The notes: generated by a model not told the origin, from the sequence alone. A DNA stretch of 17,472 nt from an uncultured Desulfobacterales bacterium (GCA_947259865.1 CAMYNZ010000268.1:2481-19952), one strand, 5' to 3'; positions 7,201-15,491 are shown, counted from the stretch's first letter. Numbers and translations are program-made.

Positions 7201-10185
7201 ATGACGGCAGCGGATATACAGCCCCCCGAAGATCGATTGGATGAATTTGACCTTTCATTTAAGGTTTTTCATGAGCTCATGGCCAAAAAGGTCAATGACA
7301 TCCTGCTGGTGTCCACCCCTTATGACGCTTTTATCATGGAAGAAGAAGGACGGCTGGCGGAAAGAATCATCCATGAGTACCGCGGTTTAAATCTTTCCCG
7401 CCCCCCCTGCCTTACATGGGTTTCGAGCATCCAGGAAGCGATCAATGCTTTAACCCAAAAACATTTCGATCTCGTGCTGACAATGCCCCGTTTGGACGAT
7501 ATGGATGCTTTTGATCTGGGCCGGCAGATAAAACGTAAGTTTCCTGATCTGCCTGTTTTTCTTCTGGCCCACAGCACCAACAAGCTCTTGCTCGATAGGG
7601 ATTACTCGAACCGCCGATCCATAGATAAACTGTTTGTCTGGTATGGAAATTCAGATCTTTTGCTGGCGCTGGTCAAAAACGTAGAAGATCGCATGAATAT
7701 CGACTATGATACCCAGCGCGCCAGGGTCAGGGTCATAATTCTGGTGGAAGACTCGCCCATATTCTATTCGTCCATCCTTCCGTTGTTGTACAAGGAAATC
7801 GTGTCACAGACCCAGGCAGCCATGGAAGATTCTATCAATGATGAGCACCGTATCCTCAGGATGCGGGCCCGACCCAAAATTCTGCTGGCTGAAACTTTTG
7901 AAGATGCCGAAAATCTTTTCAGGCGCTTTAAGCCTTACGTGCTCAGTGTTCTGTCTGATGTTCGCTTTCCGCGAAGGGGTAAGTTGGACAAAGATGCCGG
8001 ATATTCCCTGCTTTCCATGATAAAAGCGGAAATGCCGGATATCCCGCTGCTGATGGTCAGTTCGGAAGAAAGCAATCGTGAAAAAGCGGATAAGATTCCG
8101 GCGGTTTTTTTAGATAAATTTTCACCGACGCTGCACGAAGAAATTCGTGATTTTTTTAGAGATAATTTGGGTTTTGGTGATTTCATATTCCGGCTGTCGG
8201 ATGGTACCGAAGTGGCCCGAGTTTCCAACCTGCGGGAGATGGAGGAGATTCTGCCGTCCGTGCCGGATGAATCTGTTTCGTATCACGGTGCCCGAAACGA
8301 TTTTTCAAGCTGGCTGATGGCCCGATCCGAGGTCATGCTGGCCTCCAAACTCAAACCGGTAAAGTCCTCCGACTTCAGCAACATGGCAGAGGCCAAGCAA
8401 TACCTCGTGCAAAGCATCCACGACCGCAGGGTTGGTCGGCAAAAAGGCATCATCACCCAGTTTGTTTCCGGGCGTTTTGATCCGGAGGCCGAATTCGTTA
8501 AAATCGGGAAGGGGTCTCTGGGGGGCAAAGCCAGAGGGCTTGCGTTTATATCCACCCAGTTGAAAGAAAACCCCGTATTTCGGAATGATATCAAAGATGT
8601 CGATATCAGGGTCCCCAGGACACTGGTTATCTCCACTGAGGGCTTTGACGATTTCATCAGCCAAAATGACCTCAAAGATATTCCCAATCGTGATCTGAAG
8701 GACGCACAAATCTGCGGGATGTTTTTATCAGCCTCTCTGCCCGAATGGCTGCGGCATGATCTGGAAACTTTTCTATCACACGCGGATTATCCCCTGGCAG
8801 TCCGTTCTTCAAGCCTGCTGGAGGACGCCCAATTCCAGCCCTTCGCCGGTATTTACAACACCTATATGCTGCCCAACAGGCATCCGGATCACGGTATGCG
8901 GCTGGAAAGGCTTATTCAGGCCATAAAACTGGTTTATGCCTCCACGTATATGGAAACACCGCGAGCGTATGCTAATAGTACCTTGCATCGACTCGAAGAT
9001 GAAAAAATGGCGGTGGTTATTCAGCGATTAATGGGCAGGCAACACGGTGACTATTTCTACCCGGCCGTCTCCGGAGTGGCTCAATCGTATAATTTCTATC
9101 CCATATCCCATATGAAACCCGAAGAGGGCATTGCCCATGTAGCCCTGGGACTCGGAAAAACCGTGGTTGAAGGCGGCACCTCTTTGCGTTTTTCACCGCG
9201 CCACCCGCAACTTCTACCTCAGTTTTCAACCGTAGAAGATATCCTGAAAAATTCCCAGCGCTTCTTTTATGCTTTGAAACTGGCGGATTTTCCGGAGAAC
9301 TTCGGCTTTCCGGAGGATCTAAGAGACGACATAACGCTGGCAAAGCTGGAAATCGATGATGTTCAAACCCATCCCCCGGTGACCAGCCTCTGCAGTTCAT
9401 ACAGCCCGGAGGAAAACAGAATCAGAGACACCATGACCACTTCGGGATACCCAGTTTGTACGTTTGCCAGGGTGTTGAAGTACAAATCCTTCCCGCTGCC
9501 GGAAATACTATCTGAAATGCTGGATATCGGCCGCAAGGGTATGGGTACCCCGGTTGAAATTGAATTCTCCGCCAATCTTTCTTTTGAGGCTGATCAGGTA
9601 CCGGAATTTGGTTTGCTTCAGATAAGGCCCATGGCCATAACGCATCACAACCGGGATGTTAAAATAAGCAAAAAAGATCTGTCCCGGGCCCTATGCTATT
9701 CCACCATGGCTCTGGGTAACGGCCAGTTCAAAGATATTGCCGATATCATCTATGTGCGGCCCGAGACCTTTGATCCGGCCAAAACAATTGACATTGCTGC
9801 TGAAATCGGTAAGGTCAACCAACAGCTGGTCGGTAAAAACCGCAAATATCTGCTGATTGGTCCGGGTCGCTGGGGATCGGCCGATCACTGGCTGGGAATC
9901 CCGGTGAGCTGGAATGAAATTTCCGGTGTGGGTGCCATTATCGAGACAACTGCCGAAAATCTCACAGCGGATCCTTCACAGGGTTCACACTTCTTCCACA
10001 ACATCACCTCACTGGGTATCAGCTATTTAAATACGCGGGAAAAAGGCGAAGACTTTATTGACTGGGACTGGCTGCAGTCCCTGCCTGCCGAAAATGAAAC
10101 CAGATACCTGCGCCATGTAAGGCTCAAAAAACCGCTGACCCTCAAAATAGACGGTAAATCCTCCTGCGCCGTTCTGTTGAAATAG
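7201..10185 (+). CDS. Twin-receiver protein fused to a PEP-synthase/PPDK-type ATP-binding domain
   Basis: About 994 residues from ATG 7201, chosen because AGGA lies 5 bases upstream; the longer TTG start at 7153 lacks such a site. Residues about 30-165 form a receiver-like fold whose acidic pocket and phospho-acceptor are lost (ILLVSTPYD, LVLTMPR). Residues about 178-320 form a second receiver that keeps the acidic pair (LVEDS), Asp253 (LSDVRFP), the Ser switch (MVSSEE) and Lys306, with a roughly 35-residue insertion. From about 437 there is a PPDK_N/PEP-synthase ATP-grasp domain: GKGSLGGKARGLAF and AVRSSSLLEDAQFQPFAG (533 onward), and later VEGGTSLRFSP and LLQIRPM. A conserved-looking C-terminal part includes LLIGPGRWGSADHWLG. 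There is no phosphohistidine swivel domain and no PEP/pyruvate barrel, so it cannot be a complete PEP synthase. It probably couples a phosphorelay to ATP-dependent phosphotransfer; the target is unknown. Confidence 0.9.
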   Translation: MTAADIQPPEDRLDEFDLSFKVFHELMAKKVNDILLVSTPYDAFIMEEEGRLAERIIHEYRGLNLSRPPCLTWVSSIQEAINALTQKHFDLVLTMPRLDDMDAFDLGRQIKRKFPDLPVFLLAHSTNKLLLDRDYSNRRSIDKLFVWYGNSDLLLALVKNVEDRMNIDYDTQRARVRVIILVEDSPIFYSSILPLLYKEIVSQTQAAMEDSINDEHRILRMRARPKILLAETFEDAENLFRRFKPYVLSVLSDVRFPRRGKLDKDAGYSLLSMIKAEMPDIPLLMVSSEESNREKADKIPAVFLDKFSPTLHEEIRDFFRDNLGFGDFIFRLSDGTEVARVSNLREMEEILPSVPDESVSYHGARNDFSSWLMARSEVMLASKLKPVKSSDFSNMAEAKQYLVQSIHDRRVGRQKGIITQFVSGRFDPEAEFVKIGKGSLGGKARGLAFISTQLKENPVFRNDIKDVDIRVPRTLVISTEGFDDFISQNDLKDIPNRDLKDAQICGMFLSASLPEWLRHDLETFLSHADYPLAVRSSSLLEDAQFQPFAGIYNTYMLPNRHPDHGMRLERLIQAIKLVYASTYMETPRAYANSTLHRLEDEKMAVVIQRLMGRQHGDYFYPAVSGVAQSYNFYPISHMKPEEGIAHVALGLGKTVVEGGTSLRFSPRHPQLLPQFSTVEDILKNSQRFFYALKLADFPENFGFPEDLRDDITLAKLEIDDVQTHPPVTSLCSSYSPEENRIRDTMTTSGYPVCTFARVLKYKSFPLPEILSEMLDIGRKGMGTPVEIEFSANLSFEADQVPEFGLLQIRPMAITHHNRDVKISKKDLSRALCYSTMALGNGQFKDIADIIYVRPETFDPAKTIDIAAEIGKVNQQLVGKNRKYLLIGPGRWGSADHWLGIPVSWNEISGVGAIIETTAENLTADPSQGSHFFHNITSLGISYLNTREKGEDFIDWDWLQSLPAENETRYLRHVRLKKPLTLKIDGKSSCAVLLK

Positions 10186-10195
10186 TTAGAAATTA

Positions 10196-10388
10196 ACCGC
10201 AGACACACGCAGACATGCCAGAAAAGAAAATATCCTCGCCTTGTAATTACTTTATTACCAAATCAAGACTGCCTTAGCTTACAGGTGTGCTGTTTTTTAC
10301 AGAACGCAGGCTGACTTATTTCATTTACCGCACCCTCAGCGGTAAATGAAAAAAATTTTCCCCTCGGCGTGCTCTGCGGCTCTGCGGT
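10196..10388. repeat. 193-base element with inverted short-period ends (ACCGCAGA type)
   Basis: The left end reads ACCGCAGACACACGCAGAC from 10196. The reverse complement of the right end (10388 leftward) reads ACCGCAGAGCCGCAGAGCAC. Both are built on a CGCAGA unit with a period of about 8-10 bases and are imperfect inverted copies. The element fills the gap between two convergent genes and encloses a 13-bp perfect hairpin. It resembles widespread intergenic repeats; no transposase is encoded inside. Confidence 0.55.
10319..10351. other. 13-bp perfect hairpin between convergent genes
   Basis: TTTCATTTACCGC (10319-10331) and GCGGTAAATGAAA (10339-10351) are exact reverse complements around the 7-base loop ACCCTCA. 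The position between convergent genes suggests a bidirectional transcription stop, but neither strand has a T-run directly after the stem, so it is not a textbook Rho-independent terminator. Confidence 0.6.
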
Positions 10389-10399
10389 AATCTAAATAT

Positions 10400-11339
10400 C
10401 TAAACACGATTGGCCGGTGAGCTCGTCGGATTGTCATACCATTTGAAATAGCTTTGTGCCCCTTTGCGACCGGATTTCACGAGCGCTTCCTTCTTCGCAT
10501 CCTTTATTTTGAACTCCGTGGCCTTAACACCCAGGGTGTCAATGTAAATGGTGCGCTGCCAATCGTCGGAGTGTAAATGTTGATTCGCCTGGGCATCCAG
10601 AATGGTTTTCAGGAGGTTCTTGGTGTAGTCAAAGAAGTCATCAATTTTTTCCGCGACCGGTTCGGCCTGGTCTCGAAACATGGCAATCTCACGTTCGGAA
10701 TCCAGTCGAAATCCAAGGGTTTCCTTGTTATAGGTGTACGGACTGATTTTAAGACCCTTCTTTTTAAGCTGCTTATTGTGTTTCGTCCACATATACATCA
10801 CCTCGCGGACTTCGCCGGGCGGCAAAAAAAAGTGGGATCGACATAGAGATGCGCACCGCATCAGCGATACAGGTGCGCGGGGTGTGCTCGTGAGAGAAGA
10901 CCTCGGCAAAATGAGTGGATAAATTGGTTCCCATAAAATACATTTCCCGAAAGCCTTTTGCGGCTTTTTGGTCTATCGCCTGGGCAAAGGTTGTGTCCGG
11001 TTTGCCGGTTTTTTTGGCGATCAGGTCCCCAATCCATTTTCGAAAGTAATCACCTTTATACCAGCCATATTCGGTTGTCAGCCGATTGATATCCCGCAAC
11101 ACGCCAAAACTGTCGTCCATAAACTTTTCAAAATTCATGCGACTGAGTATTTTCATGGTCTCATCGGGTGTGTAGTTCAGCCCCACCAGAACCGCATTGA
11201 TAGCTCCGGCCGATGTGCCGCCGACCCGAATGATATGGGGCAAAATGCCTTTTTCCTGCAGCACCTCCATCGCCCCAACGTAAGCGATACCTTTGACCCC
11301 ACCGCCTTCAAAAACCAGATTCTTAAATTGATAAGCCAT
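10400..11339 (-). pseudogene. Patatin-like phospholipase, broken at the catalytic Asp
   Basis: Frame one starts at ATG 11339, preceded by a full AGGAGG 7 bases away (this start replaces a longer frame from 11366). It shows the patatin oxyanion loop GGGVKG (12-17), the nucleophile motif GTSAG with Ser43, and SMSIPLFFAARRSPRGDVYVD ending at Asp185, where DGG or DGA is expected. The frame then stops after three residues. The rest of the protein continues in another frame as KHNKQLKKKGLKISPYTYNK...FRDQAEP...SDDWQRTIYIDTLGVK and a C-terminal FKWYDNP, stop at 10400. The piece between VD-GG and KHNK (typically a DNYP-containing segment, perhaps 30 residues) is absent. The catalytic dyad Ser would survive but the product would be truncated and lack the C-terminal region. 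The NlpC-like gene lies 40 bases upstream, probably in one operon. Confidence 0.87.
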
Positions 11340-11379
11340 ACAACTTCCTCCTATTAAGAAACGCACCAGGGTTAAATCT

Positions 11380-11898
11380 TTAAATTAAAGAAAAGGGATC
11401 TTTGGCCACCCACTTAATCCCCGCTCCGTGGTAGTCACTGGCGGTCAACCGAACACCGGAGGACTGCCGCAGGGCGGCACGCGGTGAAATCGTTTTACTC
11501 CCGCCGCCGCCGGATTCAAACGCTACCGGTCCTACGGGCACCTGGCCCTGTTTTTGAGTGAGCGGCGGTACAATGACAGCGTGAATGGCCACGTGGTGTA
11601 TTCTCTTTCGCGGGCGACGGTAGAAAACAAGACAGCCGGGCTTAAGATCTCTCACCTTTGTTATATCCGGGCATCCTCTTTTGTTATAATAAGTGTAGAT
11701 CCCCTGGGCTGTGGAGCGCCCGCCGGCATATAATTTCGGCCAGGCCCTGGCGGCCTGCATCAGTGCGATGGAAGCAAAACCGCTGCAGTCAAACCCGCCT
11801 TCATCGGCCTCCTCCCCGCCCCAGGAATACAAATAATCACCAACCATCCTGGCCGCCATCAACAAAAGAAATACCCGGGCATTCATTTCATCCTTCAT
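11380..11898 (-). CDS. NlpC/P60-like cysteine peptidase
   Basis: 172 residues from ATG 11898, with AAGGAG about 10 bases upstream. The papain-like NlpC/P60 signature is visible: FDCSGF with catalytic Cys38 and a basic-plus-HHVAIH segment with His101/102, preceded by DLKPGCLVFYRR (the usual LxPGDLVFF strand). Such enzymes cut gamma-D-Glu-diaminopimelate or similar bonds in peptidoglycan peptides. There is no evident signal peptide; the N-terminus MKDEMNARVFLLLMAARMVGDY is amphipathic, so it may stay in the cytoplasm, leave through a holin-like route, or act on a non-wall substrate. A Gly-rich stretch (ESGGGGS) follows the His motif. It is upstream of and close to the patatin gene, and downstream of the kinase gene with 180 bases between. 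Confidence 0.8.
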   Translation of the reverse strand: MKDEMNARVFLLLMAARMVGDYLYSWGGEEADEGGFDCSGFASIALMQAARAWPKLYAGGRSTAQGIYTYYNKRGCPDITKVRDLKPGCLVFYRRPRKRIHHVAIHAVIVPPLTQKQGQVPVGPVAFESGGGGSKTISPRAALRQSSGVRLTASDYHGAGIKWVAKDPFSLI

Positions 11899-12040
11899 AT
11901 TTTCTATACTCCTTTTTTACAGGTTAAACACATAATTTCGAGAAGCAAGTCATGAAGTAATGCCTGACTGCATGGAATCTGTAGATTTCAATCCATTGCG
12001 AACCATTTGCTCGGCCAAGCGTTTGGCAGAAAAATATATC

Positions 12041-12065
12041 TCAATTATCCTGTTGATCCTGTCTA
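12041..12065 (-). repeat. Short-period repeat (ACAGGAT type) after the kinase gene
   Basis: The minus strand reads AGACAGGATCAACAGGATA, that is two copies of ACAGGAT at a 9-base interval, with a further degenerate unit after it. It lies 14 bases beyond the kinase stop. It resembles a fragment of the same style of intergenic repeat found at 10196-10388 and 16773-16847. Confidence 0.4.
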
Positions 12066-12078
12066 AAAATATTGTGAT

Positions 12079-14616
12079 TTACTTGATATTGGACAGGCAG
12101 TCCTGGATGAGTTCGACCACGTTGGCGGCCGTTTTGGGTCGGCGCCGGGTGCTTTTGGTCAAAAGCTTGTCGATAACCTCGCTGCAACAAGGCGGGATTT
12201 TTTTCACCACTTTTTTAAGGGGTATATAATTTACATTGGCGATGGCATACATCAGGTTGGTAAGATTATCGCCCTTGAAGGGTTTTTCACCGGTCAACAT
12301 TTCATACATCACCACACCCAGCGAAAAGAGATCTGAACGGCCATCCACTTTTTCGCCGGCGACCTGCTCCGGTGACATGTAATTGGGTGTACCCAGAATC
12401 ATCCCGGTTTCAGTGGTGGAGGCGCTCATCACGCGGGCGATACCGAAATCGGCGACTTTGACTTCGTCATTTTCCAGAAGAAGGATATTATCCGGTTTGA
12501 TATCGCGGTGCACCACGCCCTGTTTGTGCGCATACTCGAGCGCTTCGGCCACAGATGACACAATGCTAAGAACCCGTTTGACCGGGAGCCGCTTGCCCTC
12601 CCCGCAATACTCCGCCAGATCCTGGCCTTTGAGAAGTTCGATGGCCATGTAAGCCATATCGTAATCTTCGCCAACATCGTAGATCGTCATAATATTGGGG
12701 TGGGAAAGCTTTCCGGCGGCTTCGGCTTCTCTGAAAAAGCGTTTTTTAATTTCGGGCAACCGATGCGGGTCGACATCCGCGTATTTCAGGGTTTTGATGG
12801 CTACCTCGCGATTAATCTTGGGATCCTTTCCGAGGTAGACGACGCCCATGGCGCCCTGGCCCAATTCTTTTAAAACTTCATAGCGGCCAAGGGTGGGTTT
12901 GGTGGTGGCATGATCAAGGATTAAGGAGTCATCCCGTTTGGAGGGAGAAGCGGCAAATATCCCGGTTTCGCCGAGGTTTTTGAGGGTTTCGATACGCTTG
13001 CTGATGTCCATGAAGTTGCCGGCTTTCGTCATGTGATGATACACCGCCAGGGCTTTGTTAAACATTCGCTTTCTTTCAAAATCCTGGCCGAGATTATAAA
13101 GCAGTTCCCGCACGGAACTGTCTTCCACCGGACATTTCAAAAATTTTTCATAGGCCATGTCCAGCATGCCCTTGCCCTGAAAAGATTGGGCAAGCAATTT
13201 GTTGAGCTCCGTGCCCTGCGCTCGTTTTTCCTCGGCAAAACGTTTGAAGCCGGCGAATCCATACCCCAAAAGCGCCAGGAATAGCGGGGCAAAAATTTTA
13301 AGCCAGTACCCCAGGGCCATGAACAATACCACCGCGAACCCGATCCAGGTTATAACAAAAATTCCCAGTATAAAAGCGCCGTCGCGCGGTTTGACCCGAG
13401 GAATCACAAATACCAGAAACAGACCGAAATACAAGATAACCAGGATTTCTAAAACATAGGCCCAGGCCGGCCTTGAAAGATATTTGCGGTTTAATATGTT
13501 TTCCACCGTTTTAGCAGTTATTTCGATATCAGAGGCGCTTTGTTTGACAGTGGTTCGATAAAACGGTGCCAGCCAGGGACTGGTGACTCCCAGCAATACA
13601 ATTTTACCTCTGAATTGTTCAGCCGGAATTTTTTCATTAAGGACATCGGAAAATGAGAAAATTTTAAAATCCGATTGACGGCCGTCAAAATCAACAAGCA
13701 TCCTGTAATTGCCGTCAGTGGGTATCTCCAAAGTCTTCAGGTTTAATTGCCCGCCGACCGGCTTTATATCATTGATACCGCCATCCTGATATTTGGCCGC
13801 CGCCTGGAGGGAAAAAGACGGAAAAAACCTATCCTGATATTTTACTATCAACGGCACCTTACGAACCGTACCATCCCGGTCAACAATAACATTGGTATGA
13901 CCCAGGGCACTGGCCTTTACAGCAAGTTCACCGAATGTCAATGTAACAGCTTTGGCACCATTGGAATCATCATTTATACTCGAGGCCGTGGAACCGGCGC
14001 CGGAAGCCTTGTTGGGCGGTTTGGAGTTATTGGATTGCGATGCAATGGATCGCTTTTCCAGCCAATCCGGCAGTTTGCCTCTAACCGGTCTGTCAGGTCT
14101 ACCCAAGGTGAAACGCATTGGCAAAATCACGTTAACCGCACGGTTGACCGCTCCTATCAGACCGGCGTCATGATCGAGTTGTTTCTGGGAGGCATTCAGG
14201 ATTTTATTGATTCTGTAGCGCGTTTTTTTTCTTTTTTTAAGGAAGGCAATTCGGTGGATGGCTTTTTTGGCATTCTTTAAAGCATCGAGACCCGGATTCA
14301 ATTCAGCGCTGGTGTATAAAAGATGAATTCCCAGCACTTTCGGCCGGTGATCGGAAAGTCGACTGATCATGTCCGCGATATAGGATCGGGGCCAGGGCCA
14401 GCTGCCGATGTTCTCGATACTTTTATCGTCGATGGCTACGATGACGATGGGATTGGGATCTTTGCGCTGTCTGAGGCCGGCCAGGATATCGTAGGTCTTA
14501 AGTTCCAGAAACTGCATGGGATAAAATTCGAACAGCATTCCCATCAGTATTAAGAATGTTATTGCGCCGCATACCAGCCAGTTGGAATATAAGAACCTTT
14601 TAAGTTTCAGTCTCAT
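12079..14616 (-). CDS. CHASE2-domain transmembrane serine/threonine protein kinase
   Basis: This protein of 845 residues appears complete. One N-terminal helix (about 12-31) precedes a CHASE2 extracytoplasmic sensor (about 35-385) with IVIVAIDDKSIENIGSWPWPR and GKIVLLGVTSPW. Three transmembrane helices (about 395-470) follow. A cytoplasmic helical/TPR-like linker (AYEKFLKCP...ALAVYHHMTKAGNF) leads to a Hanks kinase domain at about 578-840. The kinase has all key residues: glycine loop GQGAMG 586-591, Lys608 in VAIK, HRD 703-705 with KPDN, DFG 723-725, and SPEQ. It should phosphorylate Ser/Thr of cytoplasmic proteins in response to an envelope signal. Residues about 195-215 are a Ser/Asn-rich insertion in the sensor. 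No PP2C phosphatase or FHA partner is adjacent; an NlpC-like peptidase and a patatin follow on the same strand. A perfect consensus promoter lies just upstream. Confidence 0.95.
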   Translation of the reverse strand: MRLKLKRFLYSNWLVCGAITFLILMGMLFEFYPMQFLELKTYDILAGLRQRKDPNPIVIVAIDDKSIENIGSWPWPRSYIADMISRLSDHRPKVLGIHLLYTSAELNPGLDALKNAKKAIHRIAFLKKRKKTRYRINKILNASQKQLDHDAGLIGAVNRAVNVILPMRFTLGRPDRPVRGKLPDWLEKRSIASQSNNSKPPNKASGAGSTASSINDDSNGAKAVTLTFGELAVKASALGHTNVIVDRDGTVRKVPLIVKYQDRFFPSFSLQAAAKYQDGGINDIKPVGGQLNLKTLEIPTDGNYRMLVDFDGRQSDFKIFSFSDVLNEKIPAEQFRGKIVLLGVTSPWLAPFYRTTVKQSASDIEITAKTVENILNRKYLSRPAWAYVLEILVILYFGLFLVFVIPRVKPRDGAFILGIFVITWIGFAVVLFMALGYWLKIFAPLFLALLGYGFAGFKRFAEEKRAQGTELNKLLAQSFQGKGMLDMAYEKFLKCPVEDSSVRELLYNLGQDFERKRMFNKALAVYHHMTKAGNFMDISKRIETLKNLGETGIFAASPSKRDDSLILDHATTKPTLGRYEVLKELGQGAMGVVYLGKDPKINREVAIKTLKYADVDPHRLPEIKKRFFREAEAAGKLSHPNIMTIYDVGEDYDMAYMAIELLKGQDLAEYCGEGKRLPVKRVLSIVSSVAEALEYAHKQGVVHRDIKPDNILLLENDEVKVADFGIARVMSASTTETGMILGTPNYMSPEQVAGEKVDGRSDLFSLGVVMYEMLTGEKPFKGDNLTNLMYAIANVNYIPLKKVVKKIPPCCSEVIDKLLTKSTRRRPKTAANVVELIQDCLSNIK

Positions 14617-14672
14617 TAAAACCGCTATCTTATTGGAGCGTAGATGAAAAATTTTTCCTTTTAAATCATAGA

Positions 14673-14701
14673 ATTATAAAGAATTCGGGCCTGAGTGTCA
14701 A
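14673..14701 (-). promoter_or_regulatory. Perfect sigma70 consensus promoter for the kinase gene
   Basis: On the minus strand TTGACA (14701-14696), exactly 17 bases, then TATAAT (14678-14673). Both hexamers match consensus fully. Transcription should start near 14666, giving a leader of about 50 bases before ATG 14616. Such a strong promoter in front of a sensor kinase suggests constitutive expression or a repressor. Confidence 0.8.
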
Positions 14702-14739
14702 GCAGGTTTGTGCCGCAATCGGGCCGGTAAAAAGGGGGT

Positions 14740-14775
14740 AAAAATGAAAACGATAATACTATTAATGTATTATCG
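14740..14775 (-). terminator. Terminator-like hairpin after the TPR gene
   Basis: On the minus strand CGATAATAC (14775-14767) and GTATTATCG (14759-14751) form a perfect 9-bp stem with a 7-base loop, followed by TTTTCATTTTT. It lies about 40 bases beyond the TPR stop and before the kinase promoter, so the two genes are probably separate transcription units. The stem is AT-rich, and it could also serve as an operator. Confidence 0.5.
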
Positions 14776-14816
14776 CCATAAAAAGGTTTGAGTTTAGAAT
14801 AAATAAAGCGATTCCA

Positions 14817-15377
14817 TTAATTATGTTGGAAACCGATTGAAATCCTGGACCTCGTGCTAAAGAATCTACTAATCAAACATAATATCGACAATAGATGGCT
14901 ACTTTTAGTCGAGGTCGGGGTACCTCTCCAAATAATTTTATCCTCATCCCCGGACAACAAGTAGACCCTGCCCCTGCCATAATAGTAAACCGATTTATCC
15001 GGATTGAGCGCAATGGCTTTATCCATAAAGCCAATCGCTTTCTGATATTCGCCTAGCTCGCCATAGGATACACCCAGTTGAAAATAGGCGTCGCTTCGCC
15101 GGGGATCAAGTTCGATGACTTTCTGAAAATACTGGATAGCGGCTTTGTCGTTGCCGTAAACCGAAACCAGTATTCCCCGGTCGTACCAGTAATCGGCATT
15201 TTTTTCCTGATCATCTGTCTTTTTTTCAGTTTCAGCCCGGTCTTCCGGATTTTTATTCTCAGCGGCCTCTTTGCTTTCAGCTTTGAACTGGGCCCTCAAT
15301 GGCGAGTAGTTTCCGGAAACAAATATGAACAGCAGCAGGGCTACAAAACACTTTGATATAATTGCTGGTATTTTCAT
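14817..15377 (-). CDS. Exported TPR protein with a disrupted C-terminus
   Basis: 186 residues from ATG 15377, chosen over a TTG 20 codons upstream because AAGGTG lies 7 bases before the ATG and a signal peptide then starts the protein (MKIPAIISKCFVALLLFIFVSG, possible cleavage after LRA near 29). Residues 30-60 are charged and probably disordered. Two full TPRs follow (61-94 with GNDKAAIQYFQKVIELDP, 95-128 with YQKAIGFMDKAIALNP). A third begins at 129 (YYYGRGRVYLLSGDEDK) but breaks off after its first helix. The last 40 residues are Ser/Ile/Leu-rich and unlike TPR. The expected second helix is missing, so the 3' end (about 14937 to 14817) looks replaced or rearranged. It should be periplasmic or outer-membrane associated. 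Confidence 0.78.
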   Translation of the reverse strand: MKIPAIISKCFVALLLFIFVSGNYSPLRAQFKAESKEAAENKNPEDRAETEKKTDDQEKNADYWYDRGILVSVYGNDKAAIQYFQKVIELDPRRSDAYFQLGVSYGELGEYQKAIGFMDKAIALNPDKSVYYYGRGRVYLLSGDEDKIIWRGTPTSTKSSHLLSILCLISRFFSTRSRISIGFQHN

Positions 15378-15461
15378 AAGAGTCACCTTGAAATTTACCT
15401 TAGCCAGGTAAATCGGAACTAAAAGCAAAAATAACAATTAATAAAATAACATACGGATAAC

Positions 15462-15491
15462 ATTATAGTAAATAAACCGTGTATTTGTCAA
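15462..15491 (-). promoter_or_regulatory. Strong sigma70-type promoter for the TPR gene
   Basis: On the minus strand TTGACA (15491-15486), an 18-base spacer, and TATAAT (15467-15462), both hexamers at consensus. Transcription would start near 15455, about 78 bases before ATG 15377, which supports that start over the TTG at 15437. A run of nine T residues on the minus strand precedes the -35 directly and continues into its first T. Confidence 0.72.

Noticed and set aside
11960..12229. 89-codon plus-strand frame over the kinase 3' end
   Set aside because: Most of it lies opposite the kinase C-terminus and it lacks any coding signature.
13747..14280. 177-codon plus-strand frame opposite the kinase sensor domain
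   Set aside because: The minus-strand CHASE2 protein explains this DNA fully; the plus frame has no recognisable motif or ribosome-binding site.
14848..14916. GACCTCG and CGAGGTC as ends of an insertion element
   Set aside because: Seven bases at 55-base distance is within chance expectation, and no transposase or target duplication is visible.
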